64,000 nucleotides of DNA, taken from NCBI GenBank assembly GCA_910589395.1, contig CAJUTL010000008.1, forward strand, positions 32,681-96,680, read 5' to 3'. The notes under the pieces are model-generated. The model ran no database searches, was not told where the DNA came from, and saw nothing but the letters and a program-made list of their open reading frames with translations. Within the stretch, counting starts at the first letter, position 1, and every line of letters starts with the position of its first letter. This DNA is from an uncultured Oscillospiraceae bacterium. GTDB lineage: Bacteria > Bacillota_A > Clostridia > Oscillospirales > Acutalibacteraceae. This document shows positions 8,226 through 17,083 of the stretch, in pieces. Both the position numbers and the translations under genes were made by a program.

Positions 8226-8867
8226 CTATCCCTCCTTTCCGGTCACTTCCCGCTGTGCCTTGGAAAAAACACAGCCGCAATAATTCTGCCGATACAAAGA
8301 GTATTCCCTGGAAAGTTCAATGGAACGCTTATAGCCCTCTTTCTTTTTGAAATCGGCTGGCAGATGCGCCACGCCGAACTCCGCTCCGACCTCTTCTCCG
8401 ATCCGGTTTAGGAGCTCCGCGTTTTTCAACGGACTGATGGAAAGCGTTGTGGTAAAGTAATCAAAACCTTGGGTTTTTGCCTCCTGTGCCGCCCGCCGCA
8501 AGCGAAGCCGAAAACAGCGCTCGCAGCGCTCCCCGCCCTCCGGTGCCTGCTCTAAGCCCCGGGCCGCTTCTAAAAAGGCTTCACCCTCATACGCGCAGGG
8601 CAGCAGCGTTACAGAGCCCTCCAGAGGCATAGCGGAAAGCAGCCGTTCCAACTCGGTTTTTCGTTTCTCATATTCGGCTTTTGGGCTGATATTGGGGTTA
8701 TAATAGAGAACAGAAATAGAAAAATAACGAGAAAGGTATTCCAGCACATAGCTGGAACAAGGCGCACAGCATGCATGAAGCAGTAATGACGGGCGCTTAC
8801 CGCTTTGCCCGATCTCCCGGAGAAGCGTTTCCAGCTCTTTCCCATAGTTTCTTTTCCCTTGGCTCAC
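8226..8867 (-). CDS. queH: Epoxyqueuosine reductase QueH
   Basis: Performs the last step of queuosine synthesis in tRNA, reducing epoxyqueuosine to queuosine; it is the cobalamin-independent alternative to QueG. The 213-residue protein has the family cysteines: HACCAPCSSY (Cys33, Cys34, Cys37), CERC (Cys115, Cys118) and CGC (Cys197, Cys199), which bind a [4Fe-4S] cluster and a second metal. PLKNAELLN and the YRQNYCGC tail are typical. First gene of a leftward four-gene operon, with its own promoter in the divergent gap. Confidence 0.88.
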   Translation of the reverse strand: MSQGKRNYGKELETLLREIGQSGKRPSLLLHACCAPCSSYVLEYLSRYFSISVLYYNPNISPKAEYEKRKTELERLLSAMPLEGSVTLLPCAYEGEAFLEAARGLEQAPEGGERCERCFRLRLRRAAQEAKTQGFDYFTTTLSISPLKNAELLNRIGEEVGAEFGVAHLPADFKKKEGYKRSIELSREYSLYRQNYCGCVFSKAQREVTGKEG

Positions 8868-8900
8868 GGCGTCTGCTCCTTTCTCAGCAAAAACTGCTTT

Positions 8901-8979
8901 ATTTTAGCACAAATTCCTGTAAATTGCAAGCAAAAGCCCTTCCCGACCGGTTGACAGGAAAACGCAAACAAGATATCAT
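8901..8979. promoter_or_regulatory. Divergent promoters for queH and yuiD
   Basis: For queH, minus strand: TTGCAA (8924-8929) and TAAAAT (8901-8906), 17 bp apart. For yuiD, plus strand: TTGACA (8951-8956) and TATCAT (8974-8979), 17 bp apart. The two -35 boxes are about 20 bp apart. No preQ1 or other riboswitch was recognised upstream of queH. Confidence 0.65.
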
Positions 8980-9015
8980 AGAGCTTAGAAAATAAGCTTT
9001 GGGAAAGGTACTTTT

Positions 9016-9489
9016 ATGAATCTCACCTTCCTGCTCTCCAACCCCTTGATCAATGTCAGCGTCGCGGCCTGGCTCAGCGCGCAGCTGATCAAAACACTGC
9101 TTGACGCGTTAAAGCACAAGCAGTTTGACCGCCGCCGTCTGGCGGGAGCCGGCGGAATGCCAAGCTCGCACTCCGCCGTTACCTGCTCCGTACTTTTAAC
9201 AGCCTACTATCATTATGGCTTTGACTCCCCCATTTTTGCCCTTGCTTTTGTTTTGGCCCTCATCGTGATGTACGACGCCACCGGCGTGCGCTGGGCCGCC
9301 GGGCTCCACGCCAAGGCCATCAACCATATTGTGGCGTATTTAGAAAAGAACGATGGCGAGATGGATAAAAAGGCATTGCAGGATATGATCCCCCGCTTAA
9401 ACGAATCCTTGGGCCACCGGCAAATCGAGGTCGCCTGCGGCGCGCTGCTGGGCTTCGGCATTGCCGTGATTGCTTATTTCTTTTTATAG
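9016..9489 (+). CDS. YuiD-like divergent PAP2 family membrane protein
   Basis: A 157-residue membrane protein of the DUF212/YuiD family, distantly related to PAP2 phosphatases. The conserved GGMPSSHSA, DATGVRWAAGLHAK and LGHRQIEVACGALLG segments carry the histidine/serine/arginine-rich signatures, set between four hydrophobic segments. Phosphatase activity is inferred. It is expressed alone from its own promoter and followed by an intrinsic terminator. Confidence 0.85.
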   Translation: MNLTFLLSNPLINVSVAAWLSAQLIKTLLDALKHKQFDRRRLAGAGGMPSSHSAVTCSVLLTAYYHYGFDSPIFALAFVLALIVMYDATGVRWAAGLHAKAINHIVAYLEKNDGEMDKKALQDMIPRLNESLGHRQIEVACGALLGFGIAVIAYFFL

Positions 9490-9525
9490 AATACCCCCAA
9501 TTTTATTGTCAAGTTTCGTCTGAAA

Positions 9526-9561
9526 AGCTCCTTGCAAAAAAAGCAGGGAGCTCCTTTTTTT
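9526..9561 (+). terminator. Intrinsic terminator of yuiD
   Basis: Inverted repeat AGCTCCTTGC/GCAGGGAGCT around an A-rich loop, followed by CCTTTTTTT, about 37 bp after the yuiD stop codon. Confidence 0.75.
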
Positions 9562-9695
9562 CTGCTTCAAGCAACCAAGCTCTGTGAATTCCATTTTGCA
9601 ACCAGCTTTGTTTGCTGAAGAGACTGCTTTTTTTAGAGAATATCATAGCAAGACCTTATAATTTATATTTTTCAGGAATATTTTAAGAAGTTTTG

Positions 9696-9724
9696 TTGAC
9701 AAAGAGATTTTTCAGGCGTATTAT
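9696..9724 (+). promoter_or_regulatory. Sigma-A promoter of the FAD oxidoreductase gene
   Basis: TTGACA (9696-9701) and TATTAT (9719-9724) separated by 17 bp, giving a leader of about 65 nt before the ATG pair at 9795-9800. Confidence 0.7.
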
Positions 9725-9797
9725 CAGGGTAAAGAATAAGTCCTTAAGCTGGATTTATCTTACAGGACAAGCTGTAAAACAGCAGGGAGGTAATATG

Positions 9798-11520
9798 ATG
9801 GCGACCGAAACTTACAAGGTAGTAGTGTACGGTGCAGATCTGCCGGGAGTGTTTGCTGCGGCAAAGGCCGCCGCTGAGCTTACCTCCAGTGCGGCAAACG
9901 GCAAGGTAGCCTTGATTGTTCCCTATCCGAAAACCACCTTTCAGAACCAGTCAGGCGGCTGGACGGAGGATTACCTGCTGGGTGGCATTATGACGGCCGG
10001 TGGGTTGAATTATTGGGATGATCGCGGATATCAAAGCACAACAGCCGCGAGTGCAAGTAGCGCGATTCAGCAGGGTTCGTACTTCTATTACAGAACCTCT
10101 TTGGGAGATGGCTTTAACCGCATTATGCTGTCAGATAAATGCCAAAACCTCCATGAACAACGCCAATGTAAAAGTTTTCTATGGGCAGGATATTTTCAGC
10201 TTTTCCGCTGGAGGCTCTCCCTACAAGATTAATTCTGTCACAATTTCCCCCATTCATCGAGACAGTACGGGAAATGTAGCTTGGACGAACACGGTCACAA
10301 AAACGACCTTGAACGCAACTGTGTTTATTGATGCCTCCACAGATGGGAGAATTGCGCGCAAAGCAAATTCCGCCTGTACTGTGGGACGTTACAGTTGGCC
10401 AGCCGATTATTTACCGACAGATGAAAGAGCGGCTACAGATTATGTAGGTAGACAGCAGGCGGCTACATTGATGATCAAAATGACTAATATTCACCCAACG
10501 ATACATGGCGCATCTGGTGAGGGTGGTTTCAAATGCAAGCCAAACACAGAAATCCCTGTAGACTTATGGTCAAGTTCAAAAATTTATGCTGACCCAAATG
10601 ACCGTATTGTTGCGTTTAACAATAAATACAAGGATACCGAAGGGATCATGATTAAGCCAGTAAATGCCGCAAGAAATGGCAATGGGACTGCCAGTGGTGG
10701 GAAATTGAGCGATGACTGGTGGGTCAACGGCATCTTGGTTTTTAATGTTGACGGACGTTCCCACTATCGCGACGATGCGGCAAACACCACCTTCAAGGTA
10801 ACTCGTAAGTACAATTCCATGACCACCGACGAGGCATGGATCAAGGCAAAGAATTTTGTGAAACATCACAAGGCAGAATTGGAAAGAGCTTTCGCCGCAT
10901 ATGATGGTTTTGAGAATGTAAGTATTGTAACAGACCCCTGGGGAGACCCGGTAGTGGGAGATCAGTTGTACATTCGGGAAACGGTACATATGTCCATGGT
11001 TTCTTCCAATCGGGCACACGGAACTTATAATACTAATTACCAAATAACAGCTAACGAGGCTTTGGACGCAGGAACTTCGCCAACGACTGGCTTGGATAAA
11101 GGAAATTATGCCACAAGAATCGGTCTTGCTAAGTACGGTTGTGATATTCACCCCTATCAGCCCAGTGATTACATGAATAAAGAAGGAACCAAATATATTT
11201 GCGGCTTGGAATCTGCAAAAAGAATGTGGAACAAATATGCGGACAATCCGAAAAATCCATTATATGTTCCTTATGAGGTTCTGAGGACTAGCTATGTATC
11301 GAATCTGTTAATTCCTGGATATGCTGCAGGGGTCTGTTCCTATTCCTGGGGCGAGGTACGTGTTTTCTCCAATCTTAGTGTGTTAGGAGACGCTGCGGGA
11401 ATCGCTGCGGGATATTGCTGTAATAACAACATGCTGCCCTATGTAGTGCAGCAATCCACAACTGCTATAGCGGCGATACAAAACAAGATCGTGGCGGCAC
11501 ACGGCAGAATTAACAAATAA
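9798..11520 (+). pseudogene. FAD-dependent oxidoreductase, interrupted by one frameshift
   Basis: The N-terminal part (MATETYKVVVYGADLPG...) is a Rossmann-type FAD fold of the FAD_oxidored class. It runs to about 10137 in one frame and continues in the next frame from about 10141 (AKTSMNNANVKVFYG...). It ends with LGDAAGIAAGYCCNNN, the usual C-terminal FAD contact of the family. Joining the frames at AAAT (10137-10140), where one base is extra, gives about 573 residues of continuous homology-like sequence. GGGAGG at 9785-9790 fits the ATG at 9798 (another at 9795). It is either a recent pseudogene, a phase-variable gene or a sequencing error. Substrate unknown; no signal peptide. Confidence 0.7.
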
Positions 11521-11541
11521 AGAAAACGGAGGGAAATTCCT

Positions 11542-12957
11542 ATGAAAAAGCTTTTTTGCGTCTTATGTGCAATAACCCTGCTGCTTGCAATGTTTCCCTT
11601 GTCCGCCATAGCGGCAGAAGATTTTTCAGAGTATGACTATTTAGGAAAGCCTGAGAATTGGCCGTATGCTCCCTATTATGGGAGAGGATTTCAATATCCC
11701 ATAGGTGGAGGGTTGCTGTTTTGTGCAGATCGTGGAGATCACATTGAGATTTATGAGGCCCGTGGGCTGAAAGGCGATGTCATTATCCCGGAAACGATCC
11801 AGGGCAAACCTGTGGGCACTCTTTCCTTTGAAAATTATCCCAGCGTGGAAGGCTCACATTTCTTCTGCTTTGAATTGTGCGACGAACTCACGTCGTTAAC
11901 ACTGCCCGCCTCTCTAAAAGAATTGGATGTGTACCCGGATAATATTATTTATTCAATTTTTGGTGGCAAAAATCTGAAAGAATTGATTTTTCTGGGAGAC
12001 GGGCCAGAATTACTTCCCTCCGGCTGTATCAGTTGCTTTGGAAACTTGGAGCGCGTTGTTCTTCCCAAAAAGGTTCGGGAAATGGAAGGCTTTTTTTCAG
12101 GAGTAGACCCGTATTCTGTTCAGGAAGGTCCCAATCTCCTGCAGGAAATTGTATTAAATCCTTCCAATCCCAGCTTTGCGAAAGATCAGCAGGGCATCAT
12201 TTATAATAAATCACTGACAAAGCTGATTACCGCAGCAGGAGGAAGTGCAGGGCGTACAGAGCTTACTTTACCTCATACTGTAACAGAGATTGCTGAAAAT
12301 GGTTTGAGTCCGAATCAAGAACTTGAGCGAATCTACGGCGGCGAAAACGTGACGAAAATGAGAAAGGACGAGCTCATCGGCCGCAAAAATCTGAATCCCT
12401 TTGAGGACACCTATGGCCATTGGGGAAAGGAAAGCGCCAAGTGGGCGTTCCAGAATCAGGTGTTTTCCGGTACAAGGCCCTTCCGGTTCAGTCCGGAGGG
12501 GAAAATGACCCGGGGCATGATGGTTTCGGTGCTGTACCGTATGGAGGGAAGCCCCGATCCCGGTTGGGGCAGCCCGTTCCCGGACGTACCGGCGCCCATG
12601 TACTACGCGAAGCCCATCAAGTGGGCCTCTGCAAACGGGATCGCCGTGGGGTATTCCGAAAGTCGCTTCGCGCCGGAGGAACAGATCAGTCGGGAGCAGA
12701 TGGCAAGCATGCTGTACCGCTATGCCCAGCGGAAAAAGGAGCCGATGGATATCTCCGCCCGGGGAGGCCTGACCACCTTTACAGATCACAGAAAAATCAG
12801 CGATTACGCGGAGGAGGCCATGGCCTGGGCCGTGGGAGAGGGCTTCCTCTCCGGCAAGGGAGACGGCAGGCTGGATCCCCAGGGGACAGCCACCCGGGCC
12901 GAGGTGGCTTCCATGCTGCAACGGTTTTGGGGAAAGCAGACTCCGATCGATGAGTAA
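11542..12957 (+). CDS. Secreted leucine-rich-repeat and triple SLH domain protein
   Basis: A 471-residue exported surface protein. A signal peptide (1-25, cleavage near SAIAA) is followed by a BspA-like (LRR_5) region with segments such as GDVIIPETIQGKPVGTL, LTSLTLPASLKEL and TELTLPHTVTEI. Three S-layer homology domains follow (about 285-340, 345-400 and 405-465), each with the WA...G...G....F.P....TR pattern; these anchor proteins to pyruvylated cell wall polymers. It lies 21 bp after the interrupted FAD gene and probably shares its transcript. The 5' half is visibly more A+T-rich than the SLH part, suggesting domain fusion or transfer. Confidence 0.85.
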   Translation: MKKLFCVLCAITLLLAMFPLSAIAAEDFSEYDYLGKPENWPYAPYYGRGFQYPIGGGLLFCADRGDHIEIYEARGLKGDVIIPETIQGKPVGTLSFENYPSVEGSHFFCFELCDELTSLTLPASLKELDVYPDNIIYSIFGGKNLKELIFLGDGPELLPSGCISCFGNLERVVLPKKVREMEGFFSGVDPYSVQEGPNLLQEIVLNPSNPSFAKDQQGIIYNKSLTKLITAAGGSAGRTELTLPHTVTEIAENGLSPNQELERIYGGENVTKMRKDELIGRKNLNPFEDTYGHWGKESAKWAFQNQVFSGTRPFRFSPEGKMTRGMMVSVLYRMEGSPDPGWGSPFPDVPAPMYYAKPIKWASANGIAVGYSESRFAPEEQISREQMASMLYRYAQRKKEPMDISARGGLTTFTDHRKISDYAEEAMAWAVGEGFLSGKGDGRLDPQGTATRAEVASMLQRFWGKQTPIDE

Positions 12958-12984
12958 GTAAGCTTAAAATTGAGTAGAGTTTGA

Positions 12985-13022
12985 GAAAGGGAGCGGCTTA
13001 TTTTGCCGTTCCCTTTCTCTTT
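12985..13022 (+). terminator. Intrinsic terminator after the SLH protein gene
   Basis: Inverted repeat GAAAGGGAGCGGC/GCCGTTCCCTTTC with a short T-rich loop, followed by TCTTT, 27 bp after the stop codon. Confidence 0.6.
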
Positions 13023-13030
13023 CACTCTTA

Positions 13031-13190
13031 GAACCTGTATTCACAACCTGCAAACGCCGTCTGAGCGGCCTTTTTCGTGTTGCTCGTCGTTAAATTTGCT
13101 TGCCATACGGCAGTATGCCTGCCCAAATTTGCCTAGAGCAACACGAAAAATTCTCGCTCATCCGGCGTCTTCGGTTATGAATACAGGTTC
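13031..13190. repeat. MITE-like 160-bp palindrome
   Basis: Terminal inverted repeats GAACCTGTATTCACAACC (left) and GGTTATGAATACAGGTTC (right) differ at one position. Internal arms TTTTCGTGTTGCT/AGCAACACGAAAA extend the pairing, so the whole element can fold into one long hairpin. TTA flanks both ends (13028-13030, 13191-13193) as a possible 3-bp target duplication. The right TTA is also the stop codon of the DUF1284 gene. No other copy is in this window. Confidence 0.65.
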
Positions 13191-13601
13191 TTAAAGCTCT
13201 TCTCTGTTCCCGCTCATCATTCGGTGAAGCTGCAAAAGACTGCACAGGCCTTCCTTTTGCCAGCGGCAGCCGCCGCAAACTGCCTGAAAGTCTTGTTCTG
13301 TCAGCAGAGAAAGACGGCTTTTTGCCTGGGCCCAGGTCAATTCCTCACCGGGCGAGAGACGCAAGACCCGCAGCGCCGCAAGGTCCCTTTTTTCCACGTC
13401 CTCGGTACTTAGGACGCAGCCGCCTTCCGCTGTTCTGTTGGGGCAGGCGGCGCAAACCTCGTCCGCGCCGATGAAAACAGAAAGCCTTTCCCCATTTTGC
13501 ATCGCCCGGATAAGCTCCGTCATTTTCTGCGTAAAGCTTTCACTGTAGCCGTGCCCGGAAAACAGGGCCGTACAAAGCAGATGATGTCCCCGCAGCTTCA
13601 T
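13191..13601 (-). CDS. DUF1284 domain protein
   Basis: A 136-residue protein opening with MKLRGHHLLC, the DUF1284 signature, with cysteine pairs at CAACPN, GGCVL and CGGCRW that suggest an iron-sulfur or zinc site. Function unknown. Its ATG overlaps the bioY stop codon (ATGA), so it is translationally coupled to bioY. The coding sequence ends at the edge of the adjacent palindromic element, which abuts the stop codon. An earlier in-frame start inside bioY is rejected because it lacks this coupling. Confidence 0.8.
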   Translation of the reverse strand: MKLRGHHLLCTALFSGHGYSESFTQKMTELIRAMQNGERLSVFIGADEVCAACPNRTAEGGCVLSTEDVEKRDLAALRVLRLSPGEELTWAQAKSRLSLLTEQDFQAVCGGCRWQKEGLCSLLQLHRMMSGNREEL

Positions 13602-14149
13602 TCGCCCACCAGCCTTGCCTTTTTCAGGCTGTACTTCACCGCCTCCGCCGCCAGATAAGCCGCCGCTGCGGAAACCACGTCCTTCAAAAGATAAGGAGCG
13701 GAAGCCAGCAAAAAGGCCTGCCAGGGAGAAATTGCGGAGAGCAGAGCAAATTGAACCGCGCCGCACAAATGACATACGCCAAGGCCGGCGATCCCCAGAG
13801 CGATCGCCGAAGCCCGATGCTTCCGGTGGGTCCCCAGTCCGGCAAGAAAAGCCATAAACAGAAAGCCCCACAAATAGCCGCCGGCAAGGCCCGCAAATGC
13901 TCCTACGCCGCCGCTGAAGCCGGCGAAGACAGGCACCCCCACGGCACCTATGGCAAGATAGACGACAACGGACAAAAGCCCCAGCCTGGGGCCCAGCACA
14001 AAACCGCACAGAGCAACAGCAAAGGTCTGCAGCGTTACCGGTATTCCAGAGGGCAGCGGAAAAGAGATTTGGGAAAGCACCGCAAGCATTGCGGCGAATA
14101 CTCCTGTCATCACAATTTTCCGAACTTTATTTTGAACTTCCATTTTCAT
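13598..14149 (-). CDS. bioY: Biotin transporter BioY
   Basis: Substrate-binding membrane component (S component) of an ECF-type biotin uptake system. The 183-residue protein has about six hydrophobic segments, with the family hallmarks SGIPVTLQTFAVAL, GPRLGLLSVVVYLAIGAVGVPVFAGF and GGYLWGF. It sits directly downstream of birA, and the promoter upstream of birA carries a biotin-repressor-like operator, so uptake should fall when biotin is plentiful. The ECF energising module is not in the window. Confidence 0.92.
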   Translation of the reverse strand: MKMEVQNKVRKIVMTGVFAAMLAVLSQISFPLPSGIPVTLQTFAVALCGFVLGPRLGLLSVVVYLAIGAVGVPVFAGFSGGVGAFAGLAGGYLWGFLFMAFLAGLGTHRKHRASAIALGIAGLGVCHLCGAVQFALLSAISPWQAFLLASAPYLLKDVVSAAAAYLAAEAVKYSLKKARLVGE

Positions 14150-14152
14150 AGC

Positions 14153-15175
14153 TCATTCCTTTCCTCTCTCCTGCTCTTCTCGCAGGCTCTCCAAAAAATC
14201 TTTATCGATAGCCACTTCCCCAGCCGTGAAGGCTGCCTGCTCCCCGTTTTCCAAAGAAACAAGGAGCCGGGCTTCCTCATCGATTCCCCGTACCGTGCCG
14301 GAAAGCTCTTTCTTTCCGCAGATAAAACGGATCTTTTTCCCTGTGAGCAAAGACCGATTTCTGTATTCCGATAAAAAGGGCCGCTTCTCCAGGTTTTGAT
14401 AAAATCCGAAAAAGCTGTTCAGGATCTCTGCGGCCAGGGCGGCCCTGATCCCGGGCGGCGGCGCCTCCGTTTCCTGATAAACGGCCCCGGCTATTTCCTT
14501 CAGTTCCCCCGGAAAGCCGCCCTCGGGCTCCTGAAGGTTTACACCGATCCCCAGCACCGCATAGTGCAAGCCATTGGTTTCAAAATCGATGGAGGCTTCC
14601 GTCAGAATGCCGCAGATCTTATAACCGTTCAAATACACATCGTTGACCCATTTGATCATTGCTCTGCGGCCCGTTACCCTTTCCACCGCCTCGGCTACTG
14701 CCACCGCCGCCGCAGTGGTGATGGAAAGGGATTCCTCGGCGGAAAACCGGGGCCGCAGCAGAATGCTCATGTAAAGCCCTGTTCCCCGGGGAGAAGCAAA
14801 GGAGCGGCCCAGCCTTCCCTTTCCCGCTGTTTGCCGTTCGGCGATCAGTACGTGACCTTCTTTTTCCCCCTGCTCCGCAAGCTCCTTCAAAACCGTATTG
14901 GTAGAGGTGACCTCTTCCCGTATGTCCACAGTAACACATTGCGCCGCTCCGGATAAACGGCGGCATACATTTTCCGCAAGAAGCGCATCACTTTCTGAAA
15001 TCAGCTCATAGCCGAGATTTGTGCGGGCCCGTATTTCATATCCGGCCGCCTGCAGCTTCTTCACAGCCTTCCACACGGCATTGCGGCTGACCTTCAGTCT
15101 CTTCGCCATTTCTTCTCCCGATAAGGGGCCGCCGCTTTCTTTGAGCAGCGCTAAAACCATGCCGGAAAAATCCAA
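14153..15175 (-). CDS. birA: Biotin protein ligase / biotin operon repressor BirA
   Basis: Bifunctional protein that attaches biotin to carboxylase carrier domains and, with biotinyl-AMP bound, represses biotin genes. An N-terminal helix-turn-helix (GEEMAKRLKVSRNAVWKAVKKL) precedes the ligase domain with GKGRLGRSFASPRGTGLYMS and KWVNDVY. A C-terminal SH3-like domain follows. I choose TTG at 15173-15175 because GGGAGGGG sits about 7 bases upstream; an ATG five codons later is the alternative. First gene of birA-bioY-DUF1284. Confidence 0.88.
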   Translation of the reverse strand: MDFSGMVLALLKESGGPLSGEEMAKRLKVSRNAVWKAVKKLQAAGYEIRARTNLGYELISESDALLAENVCRRLSGAAQCVTVDIREEVTSTNTVLKELAEQGEKEGHVLIAERQTAGKGRLGRSFASPRGTGLYMSILLRPRFSAEESLSITTAAAVAVAEAVERVTGRRAMIKWVNDVYLNGYKICGILTEASIDFETNGLHYAVLGIGVNLQEPEGGFPGELKEIAGAVYQETEAPPPGIRAALAAEILNSFFGFYQNLEKRPFLSEYRNRSLLTGKKIRFICGKKELSGTVRGIDEEARLLVSLENGEQAAFTAGEVAIDKDFLESLREEQERGKE

Positions 15176-15219
15176 GCTTTCCCCTCCCTTTGTTTTTGCT
15201 TTCCTCTTTCTTTTTTCAA

Positions 15220-15273
15220 AGAATAGCACAGCGAAAGCATATTGTCAACCTAATATTTTATAATTGGTGACAA
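15220..15273 (-). promoter_or_regulatory. birA promoter with BirA-like operator
   Basis: Minus strand: TTGACA (15243-15248), 17-bp spacer, TATTCT (15220-15225). Overlapping the -35 box is TTGTCAACC (15242-15250), 15 bases, then GGTGACAA (15266-15273), close to the Firmicutes BirA box TTGTTAACC-N15-GGTTAACAA, with one base missing from the second half. This suggests autoregulation of birA-bioY by biotin. Confidence 0.65.
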
Positions 15274-15280
15274 TGAAGAG

Positions 15281-15314
15281 AAAATAACAACGGGATCTCT
15301 CCCGTTGTTATTTT
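15281..15314 (-). terminator. Terminator between glnS and birA
   Basis: Perfect 15-bp arms (AAAATAACAACGGGA and its complement) with a TCTC loop. The A- and T-rich ends let it act in either direction. It lies 48 bp beyond the glnS stop codon. Confidence 0.8.
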
Positions 15315-15362
15315 AAAGCTGATTCCTTTTTCTCTGAAAATCGGGCACTCCAAAATTTATTC

Positions 15363-17051
15363 TTAAGCTCCCGGCTTAAAGCTGTCCTTCAACTTGACGG
15401 AACGGTTGAACACCAGATGACCCGGAGCGCTGTCCCGGTTATCCATACAGAAATACCCCTGCCTCATAAACTGGAAGCTTTCTCCCGGCTTTGCGTCCTT
15501 CAAAGAGCTTTCCAGCTTGCAGCCGGAAAGAACGGTGAGGGAATCTCCATTCAAATACTCCAGGAAATTCCCATCATCAGGGTTTTCCACAGTAAACAGG
15601 TTGTCATACAGACGCACCTCGGCATCCAGGGCGGTAGCGGCGTCTACCCAATGCAAAGTGGCTCCCTTCACCTTTCTGCCGTCCGCCGGATCTCCGCCGC
15701 GGCTTTCGGGATCATATTCCGCCCGAACTTCTACAACATTTCCCTGATCGTCTGTTTCAAACCCGACGCATTTGATCAGATACGCGCCCTTCAAACGGCA
15801 TTCCGGCCCTTCCGGATACAGCCGCTTATACTTGGGAACAGGCTCCTTGAGAAAATCCTCTCTTTCGATCCAGATCTCTCTGGAGAAGGAGACCTCTCTG
15901 GTTCCCTCCTCCGGCTTGTTCGGATTGTTTTCCACAGCCAGGTTCTCGCTTTCTCCTTTCGGGTAATTGACAATGATCAGCTTCACAGGATCCAGTACTG
16001 CCATGACCCTGCGAGCGTTCCAGTTCAGATCCTCCCGCAGGCAATGCTCCAAAAAGGCATATTCCACGGTGGAATTCACTTTGGAAACGCCGTTTCTCTC
16101 ACTGAAATTCCGAATGGAGACAGGAGTATAGCCCCGGCGGCGCAAGCCGCAGATAGTGGGCATACGGGGATCGTCCCAGCCACTTACATAGCCGCCCTCC
16201 ACCAGTGCTCTCAGCTTTCGCTTGCTCATGACCGTGTTGTTGATCCCCAGCCGGGCAAACTCGATCTGACGGGGCTTTGAGGGCAGGGTCACATTCTGGA
16301 TCACCCAGTCATAGAAGGGCCGGTGATCCTCAAATTCCAGAGAACACAGAGAATGGGTAATGCACTCCATCGCGTCCTCAAAGGGGTGGGCGTAATCGTA
16401 CATGGGATAAATGCACCACTTGTCCCCGGTACGGTGATGACGGGAATGGTTGATGCGGTAGATCACCGGGTCGCGCATGTTGAAGTTGCCGGAGGCAAGG
16501 TCGATTTTGGCCCGAAGGGTCATTTTGCCGTCCTCAAACTCCCCTGCCCGCATTCGGCGGAACAAGTCGAGGCTTTCCTCCCGGGGGCGGTCCCGATAAG
16601 GGCTTCTGGCGGGAGTGGTCAAATCGCCGCGCATTTCCTTCATTTCTTCGGGGGTCAGCTCACACACATAGGCAAGGCCCTTTTCGATCAGCTCCTCCGC
16701 CCCCTTGTACATATCTTCAAAATAATCGGAGGCATAATAGAAGCGATCCTCCCAATCGTAGCCCAGCCAGTGGATATCCTCTTTGATGGCATCCACATAT
16801 TCCACATCTTCCTTGGTGGGGTTCGTATCGTCCATGCGGAGATTGCAGATACCGCCGAAGCGCTGTGCCGTGCCGAAATCCACATAAATCGCCTTGGCGT
16901 GGCCAATGTGCAGGTAGCCGTTGGGCTCCGGAGGGAACCGGGTATGGACCTTCATTCCCTCTGTACGCCCGCCGGAGCTCATATCTTCTTTTACAAAATC
17001 GTCGATGAAGTTTGTAGAAGCCACTTCATGGATCGCTTTTTCTTCGCTCAT
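15363..17051 (-). CDS. glnS: Glutaminyl-tRNA synthetase
   Basis: Class I aminoacyl-tRNA synthetase charging tRNA-Gln with glutamine. The 562-residue protein has the ATP-binding PPEPNGYLHIGHA (about 41-53), the MSKRK loop, and the C-terminal anticodon-binding beta-barrels typical of GlnRS. Length is close to the usual 550-ish residues. A dedicated GlnRS means the cell need not rely only on GatCAB transamidation for Gln-tRNA. It lies 32 bp downstream of gltX on the same strand, probably in one operon. Confidence 0.95.
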   Translation of the reverse strand: MSEEKAIHEVASTNFIDDFVKEDMSSGGRTEGMKVHTRFPPEPNGYLHIGHAKAIYVDFGTAQRFGGICNLRMDDTNPTKEDVEYVDAIKEDIHWLGYDWEDRFYYASDYFEDMYKGAEELIEKGLAYVCELTPEEMKEMRGDLTTPARSPYRDRPREESLDLFRRMRAGEFEDGKMTLRAKIDLASGNFNMRDPVIYRINHSRHHRTGDKWCIYPMYDYAHPFEDAMECITHSLCSLEFEDHRPFYDWVIQNVTLPSKPRQIEFARLGINNTVMSKRKLRALVEGGYVSGWDDPRMPTICGLRRRGYTPVSIRNFSERNGVSKVNSTVEYAFLEHCLREDLNWNARRVMAVLDPVKLIIVNYPKGESENLAVENNPNKPEEGTREVSFSREIWIEREDFLKEPVPKYKRLYPEGPECRLKGAYLIKCVGFETDDQGNVVEVRAEYDPESRGGDPADGRKVKGATLHWVDAATALDAEVRLYDNLFTVENPDDGNFLEYLNGDSLTVLSGCKLESSLKDAKPGESFQFMRQGYFCMDNRDSAPGHLVFNRSVKLKDSFKPGA

Positions 17052-17083
17052 TGTTTTCCCTCTTTTCTTACAGGAGAATTCCC

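Noticed and set aside
8224..8280. Earlier start of the amidohydrolase gene
   Set aside because: It would overlap queH by 55 bp, while GTG at 8221-8223 has a strong AAAGGAGGG site and follows the queH stop codon.
10018..11520. Intact second gene starting at 10018
   Set aside because: The first 40 codons of this frame are the out-of-frame reading of the oxidoreductase N-terminal part; real similarity begins only at about 10141.
13602..14009. N-terminal extension of the DUF1284 gene
   Set aside because: It would read through bioY in another frame; the ATGA junction with bioY and MKLRGHHLLC start are far more convincing.
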